Positions 25,420 through 38,739 are shown, counted from the first letter of the stretch. The stretch is DNA of 64,000 nt from Eulemur rufifrons (GCF_041146395.1 NC_090989.1:243154843-243218842), one strand, 5' to 3'. The notes: generated from the letters alone by a model not told the origin. Numbers and translations: made by a program.

Positions 25420-25880
25420 AAATGTTTTGCCAACTCAGAAGCCATATGGAAAAAGTTAAAATTGAATCTGCTCTTCACACTACACACCTATGTGAATATC
25501 AAGTGGATCAAAATAAGAAACCAGTTAAGCAGTAGGAAAAAACATGGATGAATTCCTTTATAAACAAAGGGTAGAAAAATTTTTCCTCTGACTTGAAAGT
25601 TAAAAGCACCATAAGAACAACTTGATAAATTAGACTACATAAAAATGTTCTAAAACATTTTTACATTATAGAAAATTATGAAAAGTAAAAAAATAAATGA
25701 TAAACTGAGAAAAATGTTGGCAACTTACATCGCAGAGTTTTGATATCCCTAATATTTAAAGCACTCCTAATAATTGAACAGAAAATGATCAAGTAGCCAA
25801 GGGGGGTGGAGAAAGCACAGAAAAAGAAATTAAGATGGCATTAAACATATACATATACACATATATACACATGTAATGTG
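25420..25880 (+). mobile_element. LINE-1 ORF2 fragment
   Basis: Old L1 ORF2 text is visible: agtggatcaaaataagaaacc, ataaattagactacataaaaatg, aaaatgttggcaacttacat and aatgatcaagtagccaag. It breaks off near 25880 in a ta/ca-rich patch (atacatatacacatatatac). It is not readable as protein. Confidence 0.7.
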
Positions 25881-26650
25881 TGTATAATGCTTACTCTCAT
25901 TTATAATTAGGGAAATGGAGATCTTAAACTGTATTATTTAGACTTAATTTTAGTACTAATATTCACATTTCTTTTTTTAAACTGTTATGTTTCTATTTTT
26001 AAAGGATGTTATAGGATAAAGTGAATAAATAATTGTGTTAATGTCAATAAGAACAAGAATTTTCAGTTTGGAAAAAAAAAATGAGTCCAAGAAATTAAGC
26101 AAAATCCCACATCTTAAAATTGAATTGGAAATCATAAGGTAAAAATATTTTTTTTCTCTCATTTTAAAAACACATATTGCCTATTCCTATCTACTGAAAA
26201 GTCTGGAAGCAGTTGGCAACCCAAGGGCAATGAGCACCTCTCGCATATGGGTTGTGGTCTCTAATTCCAATTCCCTACTAAAAGGAAAAAGAGTTCTTTA
26301 GAAAAAGGTTGAAACTAAATCCATCATGTATCATACTCTTTTTGACCTAGTGAATGAGCGGCAATTTTTCTACACAAGAATAATTGTAGCTAACAAATGC
26401 AGAAAGAATGTTAGAAACTCATGAAAAAAAATCTTTTTCAAATAGTCTGGAATTTACACTAAAACTATAAAAATAAAAGTTGAAGTAGTCAATAATCATT
26501 CAATGTCACTACCATGAGAAAATTGGATGTTATATGCATCCAGGTGTGAATGTGAAATATACAGTATCAACTATGAAGTTTAAGGGAAAAAAATGAATGT
26601 GAATCTAATCAAGCCTTTATGTCTAACTCCACAATTTAATAATGTTGAGC
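25881..26650. other. Unassigned AT-rich DNA
   Basis: No gene or named repeat recognised. The minus frame at 25977-26162 is in low-complexity AT-rich sequence. Confidence 0.4.
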
Positions 26651-27885
26651 ATGGGGGAGCAGGTAAAATTACAACAAAAGCACAGGCAATGAAAGCAAAA
26701 ATAAACAAGTGGGACTACATCAAACTAAAAGGTTTTTGCATCAATATGAAAACAAAATGAACAGGCAATCCACAGAATGGGAGAAAACATTTGCAAACCA
26801 TGTAGCCAGTAAAGGGTTAATATCTAAAATACATAAAGAACCCATGTAACTCAATAGTAAAAAAATAATAAACCTGATTGAAAAATGAATAAAGGATCAT
26901 AATAGACATTTTTTCCAAGGAAGACATACAAATGGTCAATAGGTAATATGAAAAGGTGTTCAACATCACTAATCATCAGGGAAACACAAATCAAAATCAC
27001 AAGATGTCACCTCACAACTGTTAGGATGGCTATCATCAAAAAGCCAAAAGATAAGAGCTAGTGAGGATGTGGAGAGAGAAAAGGGAACTCCTGTACACTA
27101 TTTTTGGGAATGTAAATTGGTACAGCCACTTTATACTATGGATAACATTAACAGTATAAAGCTTCCTCAAAAAGTTAAAAATAGAATTAACATAAGATCG
27201 TGCAATCCCAGTTCTGGGTTTATATTTAAAGAAATAAAAGAATTATCTCAAAGAGAAATCTGCACTCTCATGTTCATTGCAGCATTATTCACCATATCCA
27301 AAGTATGGAAACAACCTAGGTCCACTGACAGACAAATAAATAAATAAATAAAATACATCCCTCCCCACCCCCCCCCAAAAAAAAACACAATGGAACATTA
27401 TTCAGCTTTCAAAATGAAGGAAATCTTGCCATTTGCAATAACATGGATGAACCTGAGGGCACTGTGCTAAATTAAATAAGCCAGACACAGAAAGACAAAT
27501 ACTGCATGATCTCACATATATTGAATCTAAAAAAAAAAATCAAACTCATAGAAACAGAGAGTAGGAGGGTTACCAGGAATGGGGGCATGGAGGAAATGGG
27601 ACATGGTGGTCAAAGGGTACAAACTTGTAATTATAAGATGAGTAAGTTCTAGATCCCTAAGTACAGCATGGTGACTATAGTTAATAATATATTATATGCT
27701 TTAAATTTGCTAAGAGAGTAGATCTTAAGTATTGTCACCATAAAAAAGTAACTATGTGAGATGATAGATATGTCAATTATCTTGACTGTGGATTTCACTG
27801 TATATGTATGTCAAAACATCACATTGTATACCTTAAATATATAAAATTTTGTCTATTATACCTCAGTTAAGCTGGAAAAAAAGAT
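26651..27885 (+). mobile_element. LINE-1 3' end (ORF2 C-terminus plus 3' UTR), L1MA-like
   Basis: ORF2 end text occurs in order: gtgggactacatcaaactaa, gggagaaaacatttgcaaacc, gttcaacatcactaatcatc, atgttcattgcagcattattc, acatggatgaacctgagg, then the 3' UTR with ctaagagagtagatcttaag and a final aaattttgtctattatacctc. It parallels the copy at 173-1172. A small (aaat)n patch lies at 27334-27353, then C and A runs. Stops break the frame. Confidence 0.9.
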
Positions 27886-29640
27886 ACTTACGAAACATAG
27901 CAACCGTATGCAAGAGTAGACCCTTATTAGAGGAAATAAATTCTGAAAAGATATTATTGATATAATGGATGTATTTTAACATGCACTGGGTATTCTAAAT
28001 TACTAGGAGATTATTAACTTTGTTAGGTATAATAATTGTGGTTATGTGAGAAAATATCTGTTTTAAAAATACATGCATACAGAAGTGGATTTAAATGACA
28101 TGATGTGTTTATTGTCAGCGTTAAATAATGCCTTTGCCTCATTACATCATTTTGAATAAATTAAAATTTTAAAATATTTTAAATTATGTGTTAGTGAATA
28201 ATTCTTTTTATGACTTATTTATTTATACTGAACCAATTTCTAGCCAACCTCGAGGTGGGAAAGTTCATAGTTCTGAATAATGAGTTTATAGGAGACAGGA
28301 AATAAGTTTACAACGAACTCTTGTTAGGATGTGGGGCCTTATTATTTTCTATATCATACTCCCATTAAATAATGCATCTCTAATAACTTTGATGTTTACC
28401 CATGAATCACTGTAAGAGAGAAAACCCTTTCTCCATCTATAAAAGGGGCAGTGCAGTATGCTATCTTTGAACCAAGAAGAAATGAACAGTTTTCAATGGA
28501 TGGAATCAGAACCCCGGCATAAATGCAATAGTCCCCAAGGATGGTCAAATGTGCCCCTCTGCAGATGGCTGCACACGATGACACTTCATAAAACATCATT
28601 TCTCTGCTAAGCTGCGCAGTATCTCTGGTGCTTCAAACATATTGTTTATCTCATCAAGAGGTGCAGGTTCTAAAGGTAAGAACTGAACAAGTGCCACCGC
28701 TGAGGAAACAGAGCAGATGGCCCATCTTTGATGGTCTGCCTTCACTTGGTGAGAGGATGCTCCAATCCCAACCGGATCCACTGCTAATTGAAAGAGGTCT
28801 TGGCTGAGGGATCTCTACATTCCTGTGACACAGAATTAGCTTATCCATTTTCTCAGACTCCTGCCCACTACCCAGTTTCATCCTTGCCCCCTCCAGATAT
28901 GAAGGGGCCCCTTATGACCCATTCTGTGATATATTATTCCATAGATACTTGGTAGTGAATGTCTGGATTTCACCCAAACATCTCACTTCAGTTTCGGGCT
29001 GCAATTTATTTTAAGACTCTCTATAGCTTTACTGCTAACAAAGCTCTCCATGTTTTGTAAAAGAATTTCAAGGACGAAGATTAAACATAAGAGAATTGTT
29101 TGGACTTCCTTCTACCATAAAAAGGGCTTCATTAACCACTCTTTTCAAACAACTTTAGGATTGCAACATTTTAGGTGAATCAAAATTATTTAAGTTTTTA
29201 CAAAAATAGGTGGAAAAATATTATGATTAAAAAGCATATTTAAACTTTCGAAGCTCAGGATCCTGAGCTCCAATATTGTTGAGGAAAAACAATATGAGTC
29301 TGAAGAAAACCATCATGATAAAATGTCCAGTCCCAAGAACCAAGAGTCTATATTGGAGGAAAAGAAAGGTGTTTCTTGTTTAAAAGAAGATTCTGGAACC
29401 AGGTCATCAGATCATGATAGTTAACAGACAACCTGAGTTATTTATAGTAAGTTTTGAGCTATGTGGCAAAGAAATGGGCCCAAAACTTGCCACATCTGGA
29501 AGTAAAACTGAAGCAAATAGTGAACCAGGAGAAGAGAACAGTGGTTTCAACACTTAAGAGTAGAGAAGAAGTAAGGTATGCAGGCAGAATTACATCAGCC
29601 CTGGAAAGGAATCTCATCGAAAGGAGATTCTGTCCCTGTG
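27886..29640. other. Unassigned intergenic DNA
   Basis: No named repeat recognised with confidence. On the minus strand at 28396-28881 several overlapping frames of 60-75 codons are open; they do not resemble a family I know. The text could be a decayed endogenous retroviral or other retrotransposon interior, or chance. Confidence 0.35.
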
Positions 29641-29649
29641 TTGCTTTGG

Positions 29650-29815
29650 AACTTAGGTATCTTTTTTCTCAAAGTTGGAGTGCTTTCCTACCACATCCCA
29701 AATCTGCTAGATTAAAAACTCTCTGGAGGCAGAGTCCATGGGTGTATCGTTCACCATTCCACTTCTCGTGCCTAGCATAGTGCTTTGTGTCTAGTATGTG
29801 CTCAATAAATTCTCT
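29650..29815 (+). repeat. L2 LINE 3' end
   Basis: Clear L2 terminus: ggaggcagagtccatggg, ctagcatagtgctttgtg, tatgtgctcaataaattctc on the plus strand. Confidence 0.75.
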
Positions 29816-30129
29816 TAACTAAGTATGTCTGCAAGATTGTAGAAATGGAATAATCATTCTTTCAAAGGATAAATAAATGTCGATTAATCTTCTAGACATG
29901 ATGAAGTTGGAACACTGTTTTATTTTTCTCTTTGTTCAGAAGAAACAGGAGGCTTTCTCTCTAGAACTCAGAGCACTGAAACTGGAATTAACTCATACTG
30001 TAACCCAGGCATTGAAACCATTTCAATTTATTAGTAATGTTAATCTCAAGAGGTTTTTTTTTTTCTTATAAAGGAATTTAAAATAATCTGATCCTGTATA
30101 TTAAAGTATTTGGGACTTGTTATTGAGAA

Positions 30130-30610
30130 TCTCATATTTAAACTTTTTTCCTGTATTTCATAGTAGTTTTCTCCCTGCCTCCCAGCTTTTTTCACTGCAT
30201 TTCATCTTCTACATGCTTCCAACGTAACCTTGCTAAAACTCAGATTTGACCAGGTCACTTACTCTTCTGTTCCAAAATCCCTTTGTGGTTTATAACTCCT
30301 GCCTTTGCATGGCAGTAAACATCCTTCGCCTTTTATTTTCAGCCCCATCCAGACCAGGCCTCTTTACTCACAGAAGCCATCTGTGTGCCCACAATCCTGC
30401 CATTCCACGTATTTTACCAATCCTGAACACTTGCACACCTTTTTTCTTGCTCTTTCCTTTGTTTTATATATTCCTTTCTTTATTTTCAGCCTGGCAGTAT
30501 CCAACTCCTCCGTCAAAATCTAGTTTAAATGCTACCTTCCCCGGGAAGCTTTTCTTGACTCATCCAAATAGAATTAATCACACCTTCTGTGTTCCTATAC
30601 CTTTAATATA
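30130..30610 (+). repeat. L2 LINE fragment
   Basis: Follows L2 text: gatttgaccaggtcacttac, ctgccattccacgtatttta, ctaccttccccgggaagc. The open frames at 30246-30611 are within it and are not genes. Confidence 0.75.
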
Positions 30611-30624
30611 GAGTGTAACAGATG

Positions 30625-30830
30625 GGAGTGAAAAGCTTTGGAGTCATAAAGATTTCATTTCCAATCCTGGTTGTTCTGCTCACTGTGACCTTGGGCAAAA
30701 CACTTAAGGTCCCTGAGCCTCATATTTCTCATCTATAAAATGGGTATAATAATATCAACATACCGTGGTTGCCATAAAGATTAACTGTGATCATGTATAC
30801 TAAGTGCTTAGCATGGGGCTTGACTAAAAA
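30625..30830 (+). repeat. MIR SINE
   Basis: Plus-strand MIR core: gaccttgggcaaaacactta, cctcatatttctcatctata, aaatgggtataataatatca, agtgcttagcatggggct. Confidence 0.88.
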
Positions 30831-31984
30831 AAAACTCAAAGAAAGGTATTGACATTACCTTTATCATCTTATTATTTCATCATTTATCACAATCTGATTG
30901 ATATCACAGGTAACAGCATTCTTGAGTAATCCACTAGAGTTTGAATCATTAAAGGCAGGTCTATTATACTCATATATATATCTACAGTGCCTAGTACCGT
31001 GCCTGACTCATTGATGGTGCCAGATTAGTGCTTGTTAATGCCATTAGCCTTTGAGACAATTATTTCTTCCTGGGCTTTGTTGAGAAAATGTACTAATATA
31101 TATGTTGGTTTATGTGTATAAAATCATGTATGATTATCATTATTTTAACAACCCAAATATATGGGTGCTACAAATTGTTCTCTTTGTAGCTTTGCACACA
31201 ATCTCTAAAAAGCGGCAGAAAAGACACAAACTCTTTTTGTCTCCTCTTCACCCAAAATATAAAATTAACTTGACTTCATAAGTCTTATAAAATATAATAG
31301 ACTGTCATATGTAACCTATATTTCCAACAACATACCTATTAGAGATTGCTTGGGCTGAAATTGCATTGAAACTCCTGAATGATTCAGTTCGCTCAACTCA
31401 ATTGTTATTTATGTACCTGCTATGCCTAGTTCATTGGGAAAGCAGTATGGAAAACAAGACAACACAAAAAGCTTTCTTTCTAGTCCAATTAAAATAAACA
31501 GTGACATATGTCCTGCTGAAATAACAACTAAACAGTAACATTAAAAGCACCTAAGATATCTAAATGGGACAGGTGTGTGTGATGCCAGTGTATAAGTTTA
31601 ACCAGATCATGTCTGTGCCTCCAGTCCCCAGGAAATAAGTCCCCACACTGCCACCAGTATAATCCTTCTGGCTGTGTCACTACCCGGCTAACACTCTTCC
31701 ATGGTTGCACATTTCTGGCCTATAGCATATAGTCCAAACTTTTAGTATGGCACGGAAACCCTTACAGAAGTACAACCACACCTATTTTTACAGCCTTGCT
31801 TCTCACCCCTTGTTTGTACCTCTTATATTCCAGCCACATGAATATTGTCTCCTTGGATTCCAGTTCAATTCCAACATGTAAAAATCTTGGAAGTCATTAC
31901 TTTTATTCTTACAAGAAAAAACCTGAACAAACTGAAAGTCAATTACTTTTCTTGGAACCATCAGAGAACTGAAATCGCAAGACA
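30831..31984. other. Intergenic DNA with an L2-like fragment
   Basis: About 31600-31890 resembles L2 (tccatggttgcacatttctg, catatagtccaaactttta, tcttatattccagccacatg). The rest is unassigned. Confidence 0.45.
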
Positions 31985-33071
31985 AACTGCAAACTCTGAA
32001 ATCTAAAGAAATAGGCTCATCCAGAGAAACACAGCTGAGCTCCTCTTATCTGGAGCAGAAATCTACTGGAGCCATAAACTGGCAGAAACATTTAAATGGT
32101 AATTTTGATGAATTGCTCAAAGCTGAGGATAGAGAAGTGGGTGAGAAACTCCTGGAGGCTGGAGACATGGTGGGGGGATGGATTAGGGGAGGTATTTCCA
32201 TAGGTTTTACCATCAAGAAACCCAGTTTCTCATAATAAAGATCTGAGAAAGAGCCCCTGATGGTTCTGGCAGGGGGAGATAAAGAGTAATTATTGTGAAA
32301 TACAGCCAGAGATTTCTCCATGATAAAGGCCTAAAGAATATTCTAGAATCTTATCCCTGCTGGGGAAGAACATTCCTCCCACTACAGACTCCTCTAGTCT
32401 TCCTATTTCTTCTAGGAGGTAGAAGAATAGATAAGCAAAGTAGTAGGGGAGAGGGAAGCTATACCAATGGAAAAATACTTGTGAAAGTTACAGCTCTAAA
32501 ACACAGGGTGTGTATAACAGAGATTTAGTCAGAAGATTATAGAATGCGCCCTATCCCCCACAATTTATCAACCCACTAACAGGGCTCCAGTTTGACAATG
32601 CATTGCACCTGAAAGAGCAGCAAGACACAGACTCTCTAAGAAGTAGGAAAACAAAAACATGGACACTAGAGGAACTTGTATCCAAAGCTATAGCTAACAT
32701 TAAAAATAGCCCAACCTCCTAGCCAGATTACTATAAATCTTCACACTAAATGCCTATTTACCTCAGCTCCTATTACCTAATAAAACATGCTTGACTTTTA
32801 ACAAAAAAAATTACAAAACATGCAGGAGAAAACATGGTCCAAAGAGATAAAGCAATCTCAGAACTAGACCTAGATACGGCACAGATCTTGGAATTAGCAG
32901 AAAGAGAATTTAAAATAACTATGATTCGTACATTAAGTACCTTAATAGAAAAAGTAGACAATATGCAAAAATCATGGGTAATGTAAGCAGAAAGATGGAA
33001 ACTCCAAGAAAGAATCAAAAGGAAATTCTAGAAATCAAAAACAAATTAACAGAAATAAAGAATGCATTTCA

Positions 33072-33421
33072 GGCCGGGCGCGGTGGCTCACGCCTGTAAT
33101 CCTAGCACTCTGGGAGGCCGAGGAGGGTGGATCGCTCAAGGTCAGGAGTTCGAGACCAGCCTGACTAAGAGTGAGACCCCATCTCTACTAAAAATAGAAA
33201 GACATTATACGGACAACTAAAAATCTATATAGAAAAAATTAGCCGGGCATAGTGGCGCATGCCTGTAGTCCCAGCTACTCGGGAGGCTGAGGCAGTAGGA
33301 TCGCTTAAGCCAAGGAGTCTGAGGTTGCTGTGAGCTAAGCCGACGCCATGGCACTCACTCTAGCCTGGGCAACAAAGTGAGACTCTGTCTCAACAAAAAA
33401 AAAAAAAAAAAAAAAAAAAAA
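33072..33421 (+). mobile_element. Full-length strepsirrhine Alu with extra central segment
   Basis: A complete dimeric Alu: ggccgggcgcggtggctcac start, A box and B box text gagttcgagaccagcc in the left arm, the right arm from agccgggcatagtggcgcatg, and a poly(A) tail at 33395-33421. After ctactaaaaatag it carries about 40 extra bases (33191-33232, gacattatacggacaacta) absent from human Alus and shared with the copy at 41231. Target duplications agaatgcatttca (33059-33071) and agactgcatttca (33421-33433) differ at one base. It splits the L1 ORF1 region. The family is transcribed by RNA polymerase III; the copy looks recent. Confidence 0.96.
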
Positions 33422-35647
33422 GACTGCATTTCATGATATTGTCAATAAACCTGACACAGCTGAGGAAAGAACTGATGATTTTGTAGACAGGTAAATAAAA
33501 ATTCCAAACTGAAATGCAAAAAGAACAATAAATTTAAAAAACAGAATAGAACATCCAAGAACTGTGGGACATTTTAAAATGTATAATATATATACAACTA
33601 GAAGACCAGAAGGAGAAGAAACAGAGAATGGAGACATTTTCAAGAACTTTCCAAAACTGATGGCCAGATACCAAACCACAGGTCCAGGAAGCTCAGAGAA
33701 CACAAAGCAAAGTAATTGCAATTAAAAAAAAAAAAAAAATCACCTAGGCATATTATATTAAAACTTCAGAAAACCAAAGACAATGAGAAAATCTTGAAAG
33801 ATGCCAGAGGAGGGGGGAAAACAAGTTAGAAAGGAGCAGGTATAAGAAAGATAGTGGACTTCTAATCAGAAGCCATATAATTAAGAAGATGGTGGAGTGA
33901 AATATTGAAAGTAAAGCAAAATATTTAAAAAGTTGAAAGAATAAAACCATTAACCTAGAATTTTACATCGAGTAAAATTGTTCATTACAAATAAAGGAGA
34001 AATACTTTCCTAGACAAATAGTGAGGGAATTCAACAGACCTTCCCTGACATCCTAAAAGAAGTTTTTCAGGCAGAAAGTAAACTACACAGGTCAGAAACT
34101 CAGATCTATCTACAGAAAAGACGACTATCAGAGAAGAAATAAATCAATGAATAAGTAATTGTTTTTCTTATTCTTAATTAAAGAACCATTTAAAGTCATA
34201 ATAGTAACAATGTACTACATTACCGTAGCATATGGCTAAGTGAAATGAATGACAATATTACAAGCTACATAAGGGAGGAATTGGGAATACTCTTTTGTGA
34301 AGACATATAATATTAGAAGATGAAATTAAATTGTTAAAGAAAATGTATTTTGTAAACTCTACAGCAACAAAAAAAAATTAAAAAGAAGTATAACTGATAT
34401 GCTGAGAGGAGATAAAATGGAAACATAAAATATTCAATTAAAACAAAAAAAAAAACCAGAAGCAGAAAAAGAAACCACAAAGGTAATGAATAGAAGACAG
34501 ATGTAAGCACAGTAAATATTAACCCAATTGTATCAATTATCACTTTAAGTGTGAATGGTCTAAATACAACAATTAAAAATGGAGATCAGAGTGGAAAAAC
34601 AAAACAAGACCTAACTTCATATTGTTTACAACAAACCCACATGAAACAAAAGACGCAGATAAAAAATTAATAAAAAGAGTGGATATGGAGATGGAGAAAG
34701 ATATACTATGCTGATACTAATCAAAAATGCTGGAGTAGGTATATTAATGTCTGTCAAAGTTACCTTTAGGAAAAGGAAAATTATTATGGATAAAGAAAAG
34801 CATGACATAGTGATAAAGTGGTCAATTCTCTAAGATGGCATAACAATCTTAGATCAAGACAGCATCAAAATACGTAAGACAAAATAGAACTGCAAAGAAA
34901 AATAGAGAAATTTACTATCATAGTCAGAAACTTCAACACACTTCTGTCAATGATATATATATAGATCAAACAGGCAGAATATATCAGTAAGGATGTAGTT
35001 GACCTGAACAGTACTATTAATCAACTTGCTCTATTGACATTAACAGAATACTTCATCCAATGACAGCAGAGATATACATTTTTCTCCAGCTCATGTTCAC
35101 CAATATATTAGCCATAAAACACATCTTAATCAATATGGAAACCAAACAAAGTTTGTTTTCAGACAAAAGTTGAATTAAACTAAAAATCAATAACAAAAAG
35201 ATAGCTGGAAAATCCCCAAATATTTAAAAATTTAACAGTAGACTTCTAAATAACGTAAGAGTCAAAGAATAAGTCTTAAATAGAATTTTTAAAATATTTT
35301 GAACTAGATGAAAATAAAAATACAACTTATCAAACTTTGTGAGATTTGGCAAAAGCAGTGCTTAAAGGGAAATTGATAGCAGTAAATACATTCATTAAAA
35401 GAGAAGAAAGGTATGAAATCAGTAATCTAATCTTCCTTAGAAAACTAGAGAAATAGTAATTTAAGCATACAGCAATCAGAAGAAAAGAAATGATAACCAT
35501 AACATGTAGAAATCAATGAAATTTAAAACAGGAAAACAATAGAGAAAAAAATCAATAAAACCAAAAGCTGGTTCTTTGAAAATTTCAGTAAAATTTATAA
35601 CCAAGAGGAAAGACACAAATTGACAATATCAGAAAGAAGAGAGGGTT

Positions 35648-35947
35648 AGAGCTGGAGCCTATTCTACTAAGTGAAGTATCACAAGAATGGAAAAACAAGT
35701 ACCATATGTACTCACCATCAAACTGGTATCAACTGATCAACACTTATGTGAACATATAGTAACATTCATCGGGTGTTGGCAGATGGTGGGGGAAGCGGAG
35801 ATGGGTATATTCACACCTAATGGATGTAGGGTGCACTGTCTGGGGGATGGACACACTTGAAGCTCTGACTCGGGTGGGGCAAAGGCAATATATGTAACCT
35901 AAATATTTGCACCCCCATAATATGTTGAAATAAAAAAAAAGAAAAAT
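35648..35947 (+). mobile_element. Truncated lineage-specific L1 3' end (lemur type)
   Basis: Starts in the last part of ORF2 (agagctggagcctattctac, gaatggaaaaacaagtacc) and carries a 3' UTR with gggtgttggcagatggtggg, tgggggatggacacacttg, ggcaaaggcaatatatgtaa and the terminus cccccataatatgttgaaataa before an A-rich tail. This 3' end is the type I associate with young strepsirrhine L1s, unlike the L1M text on both sides. It interrupts old L1 ORF2. The target duplication is short or unclear (agaaa is a candidate). Confidence 0.82.
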
Positions 35948-36889
35948 TATCACTGCTGATCCTATAGTAAGAAAATAATAAAGGAATACAACTCTATGCC
36001 AACAAATTGGGTAACTTAGATTAAATGGGCCAATTCCTTTAAAGACAAAAGCCACTAAAACTATACAAGGAAAAATAGATAACTTGGAAGAGCCAATATC
36101 TATTAAAGAAATTGTATCAATAATTAATAAACTTCTTTAGGAAAGCATTAAGCCCAAATGGTTTATTGGTGAATTCTGCCAAACATTTAAGGAAGAAAAA
36201 TATCAATTCTCCATAATCTCTTCCAGCAAAGGGAAGGCTTTCTTTCTTATTCCATAAAGCCAGCATTGCTTTAATACCAAAACCAGGTAAAAACATTACA
36301 AAAAAAGAAATCTATATACCAATATCTCACATGGACTAGACATAAAGTCCTCAATAAATTATTAGCAAACTGAATCTAATAATGGATCATAATAATTAAA
36401 CACTATGACCAAGTAGAATTCATTCCAGTTGTGCAAGGATGATTCAACTTGCAATATAATCCACTGTATCAACAGACTAAAGAAAAATTGTATGATCATA
36501 TCAACTGACATCAAAAAGCATTTGATAAAATCCAACATCTATTCATGATTACAGAATAAAAAACACTCTTAGAAAACTAGGAATAATAGAAGAGAACTTT
36601 CTCAGCTTCATAAAGAACACCTACCTTCACAAAACCTACAATCAATACCATACTTCATGATAACAGTAGGTGTTTTTCCTTCAAGATCAGAAACAAGGCA
36701 TGGATATCCTGTCCCACCACTCCTATTCAATATTTTAATGGAAGTCCTAGCTAATGCAATGTAACAAAAAATATATATAAAAGGATGCATATTGGAAAGG
36801 AAGAAATTAAACTGTTGTTTGACATGATTATCTATGTAGAAAATCTGAAAAAAAATCTATAGGGAGAGAAGGCCACAATGATCCATGTT

Positions 36890-38155
36890 GTAATGGATTA
36901 GGCTAGGAAACATCAGTATGAACTTATTTTTAGGTCAATGCTAATACTGATGGTTACATATAGATGTGTTTATCAATGGTTGTATTTACACTGGTTAGTT
37001 TACACACACGTTTCCTTTCTCTGTAAGCTGACAAGACTTAGAAGCAGTAACATTCCAGTAATGACAAGCATACTTATACCCAGATCTTGATTTCAAATAG
37101 TATTCTTCAATAAAAGGAACCAGAAATTCTTGGACAAATGGCTGATTCTAGGAAATATGCAAGATGAGCCTGGAGCATCCAGTAGTACCAGAAAGTAAGT
37201 AGGCAAAAAATAAATAAACAAACCAGTGAGGGGTAAGTCAAAGGGACACAGGAGTCAACTGAAGAGCTCCTACTGTCGAAAGCTGGAATAACATAAGCAA
37301 CAAAATAAAGTAGTATTGGATCATAAGCCAAAGGATAAATTAAGTATCCATGGGTCCATACTGGTATATATAAATGATTGGAAAAATAAATAAATGGGAA
37401 AAACAGACAAATCTGCCACACGGAAGAATTCCAGATTATTTATGTAGTTATTTCACTTTCAAGGAGGTTAAACATAATTCCACTCCTCGAGTAGGGCTGT
37501 GCATATTGACCTTCTTACAAAGAACAGTATGAAAGCTGGAGGAGGAGTGTGTTAGTAAATTTACAGTTTAAACAAAACCTGACAAACACTACCTCAGCCA
37601 GGTGATTAAGGTTAATAACAAGAGTCATATGTCATATTGATTATATATATATATATATATATATACATACCCTTGATATGAACTGAGAAAAATCACTCTA
37701 ACCTTTGTGATCTTCCTGTCAAAAATCCATAACTCCAGTCAATCAGAGAAAAGTATTGGGCAAACCCCAATTGAGGAACATTATACAAAATACATGACTG
37801 GTATTTCTCAAAAATGTAAAGGTTCAAAACAGGGACTCTCAGACACTTTCACAGCCAAAAGGAACCCAAAGAAACATTATGACTGTATGTAATATAGTGT
37901 GCTAGATTGGATCCTGGGTCAGAAAAAAAAGCATCAGGTAAAAATTAGGAAAATCAGAATTAATACTGACTTTAGTGAATAACAATATGTCAATATTATT
38001 TCATTAGTTGTAACAAGTTTATCATACTAATGTAAGATATTACTAATAGAGGAATCTGAGTGTGAGATATGTAGGGAATTCTGTACTGTGTTTATAATTT
38101 TTCTGTAAATAGAAAACTATTCTAAAATAAAAGCCTATTTTAAAAATATCTTTAA
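36890..38155 (+). mobile_element. Old LINE-1 3' region (L1M/HAL1-like)
   Basis: Ordered old-L1 3' text: ggggtaagtcaaagggac, gggctgtgcatattgacctt, aaacctgacaaacactacct, catacccttgatatgaactg, ttgaggaacattatacaaaat, cattagttgtaacaagttta, and the terminus tttttctgtaaatagaaaac then ttctaaaataaaagcctatt. It may complete the element that starts at 31985 or be a separate copy. A (ta)12 tract lies at 37642-37665. Confidence 0.75.
37642..37665. repeat. (TA)n microsatellite
   Basis: About 12 uninterrupted TA units inside the old L1 3' region. Confidence 0.95.
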
Positions 38156-38179
38156 CTTGTCATCTTTCTTCTAAAACAC

Positions 38180-38485
38180 CATGCTCTTCTCATCTCTCCT
38201 TATGATATTTTCTTAGCCAGGTGTGAGCCGCCTCCTCCATTTGACAAAATCTGAGACATCACATCTTCTATAAAGTCATCCTGAACCTCTCCAGACAGTG
38301 CTCTTGTGTTTCCTTCTCTTGATGCCATGGCAGTTATCTCATAACCATGTAATCATGTGTTTGGCTCTTCCCTCAGGAGGCTGAGTTCTCTGTGACCTCC
38401 ACTATGCCTTATTATTTTCTCTAACACTACTCCAGCAAAATGCTGAACATGGTGGAGGCACTCAATTAATGTTTGTTGCCTAAAG
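38180..38485 (+). repeat. L2 LINE 3' end
   Basis: ctataaagtcatcctgaacc, gcagttatctcataaccatg, gtggaggcactcaattaatg and tttgttgcctaaa follow the L2 3' terminus. Confidence 0.75.
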
Positions 38486-38499
38486 GAAAGATCATTTTA

Positions 38500-38660
38500 G
38501 TAATCCTTTGGAATTTTTTAAGTACATTATTTCATACATTTATCCCAGCCAACTTTGTGTTGATAGGCAACTATTTTTGCCATTTAAAACGAATAAATTG
38601 AGATTCAGAGAGGGGAAAAGATTCTTCCTAGTTTACACAACTTACAAGTGCTCGAAAAGG
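38500..38660 (-). repeat. MIR SINE (minus)
   Basis: The block aataaattgagattcagagag and gtttacacaacttacaagtg is the complement of MIR (usual form: gaggaaactgaggctcagag, cacacagctagtaagtg). Confidence 0.65.
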
Positions 38661-38739
38661 CATTTATTTCAGTTCTATGACTCTATATCTACTTTTCTTC
38701 CCTGGGTAGATAAAAAATGCTGAGGCTCTTCATGTGGGG

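Larger units (their letters stand above)
31985..36880 (+). mobile_element. Old LINE-1 (L1M/HAL1-like), 5' UTR to reverse transcriptase, interrupted twice
   Basis: 5' UTR text (ctactggagccataaactgg near 32061) leads to the ORF1 region (ggaattagcagaaagag near 32889; gaaattctagaaatcaaaaac near 33023; catgatgtaaaa-type text near 33960 with aacctagaattttacatcg). ORF2 endonuclease and RT text follows from about 34520: atgctggagtaggtatattaa, gcagtgcttaaagggaaattg, then after 36060 ccaaatggtttattggtgaa, aaagccagcattgctttaat and the gcatttgataaaatccaac block. The Alu at 33072 and the lemur-type L1 tail at 35648 are later insertions. The many minus-strand open frames across 32773-37421 are shadows. Confidence 0.82.

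Noticed and set aside
30246..30611. 121-codon plus-strand open frame
   Set aside because: It lies inside an L2 fragment whose nucleotide text explains it.
37642..37665. AT repeat as an origin or matrix-attachment signal
   Set aside because: A simple microsatellite within an L1 3' region gives no support for such a role.
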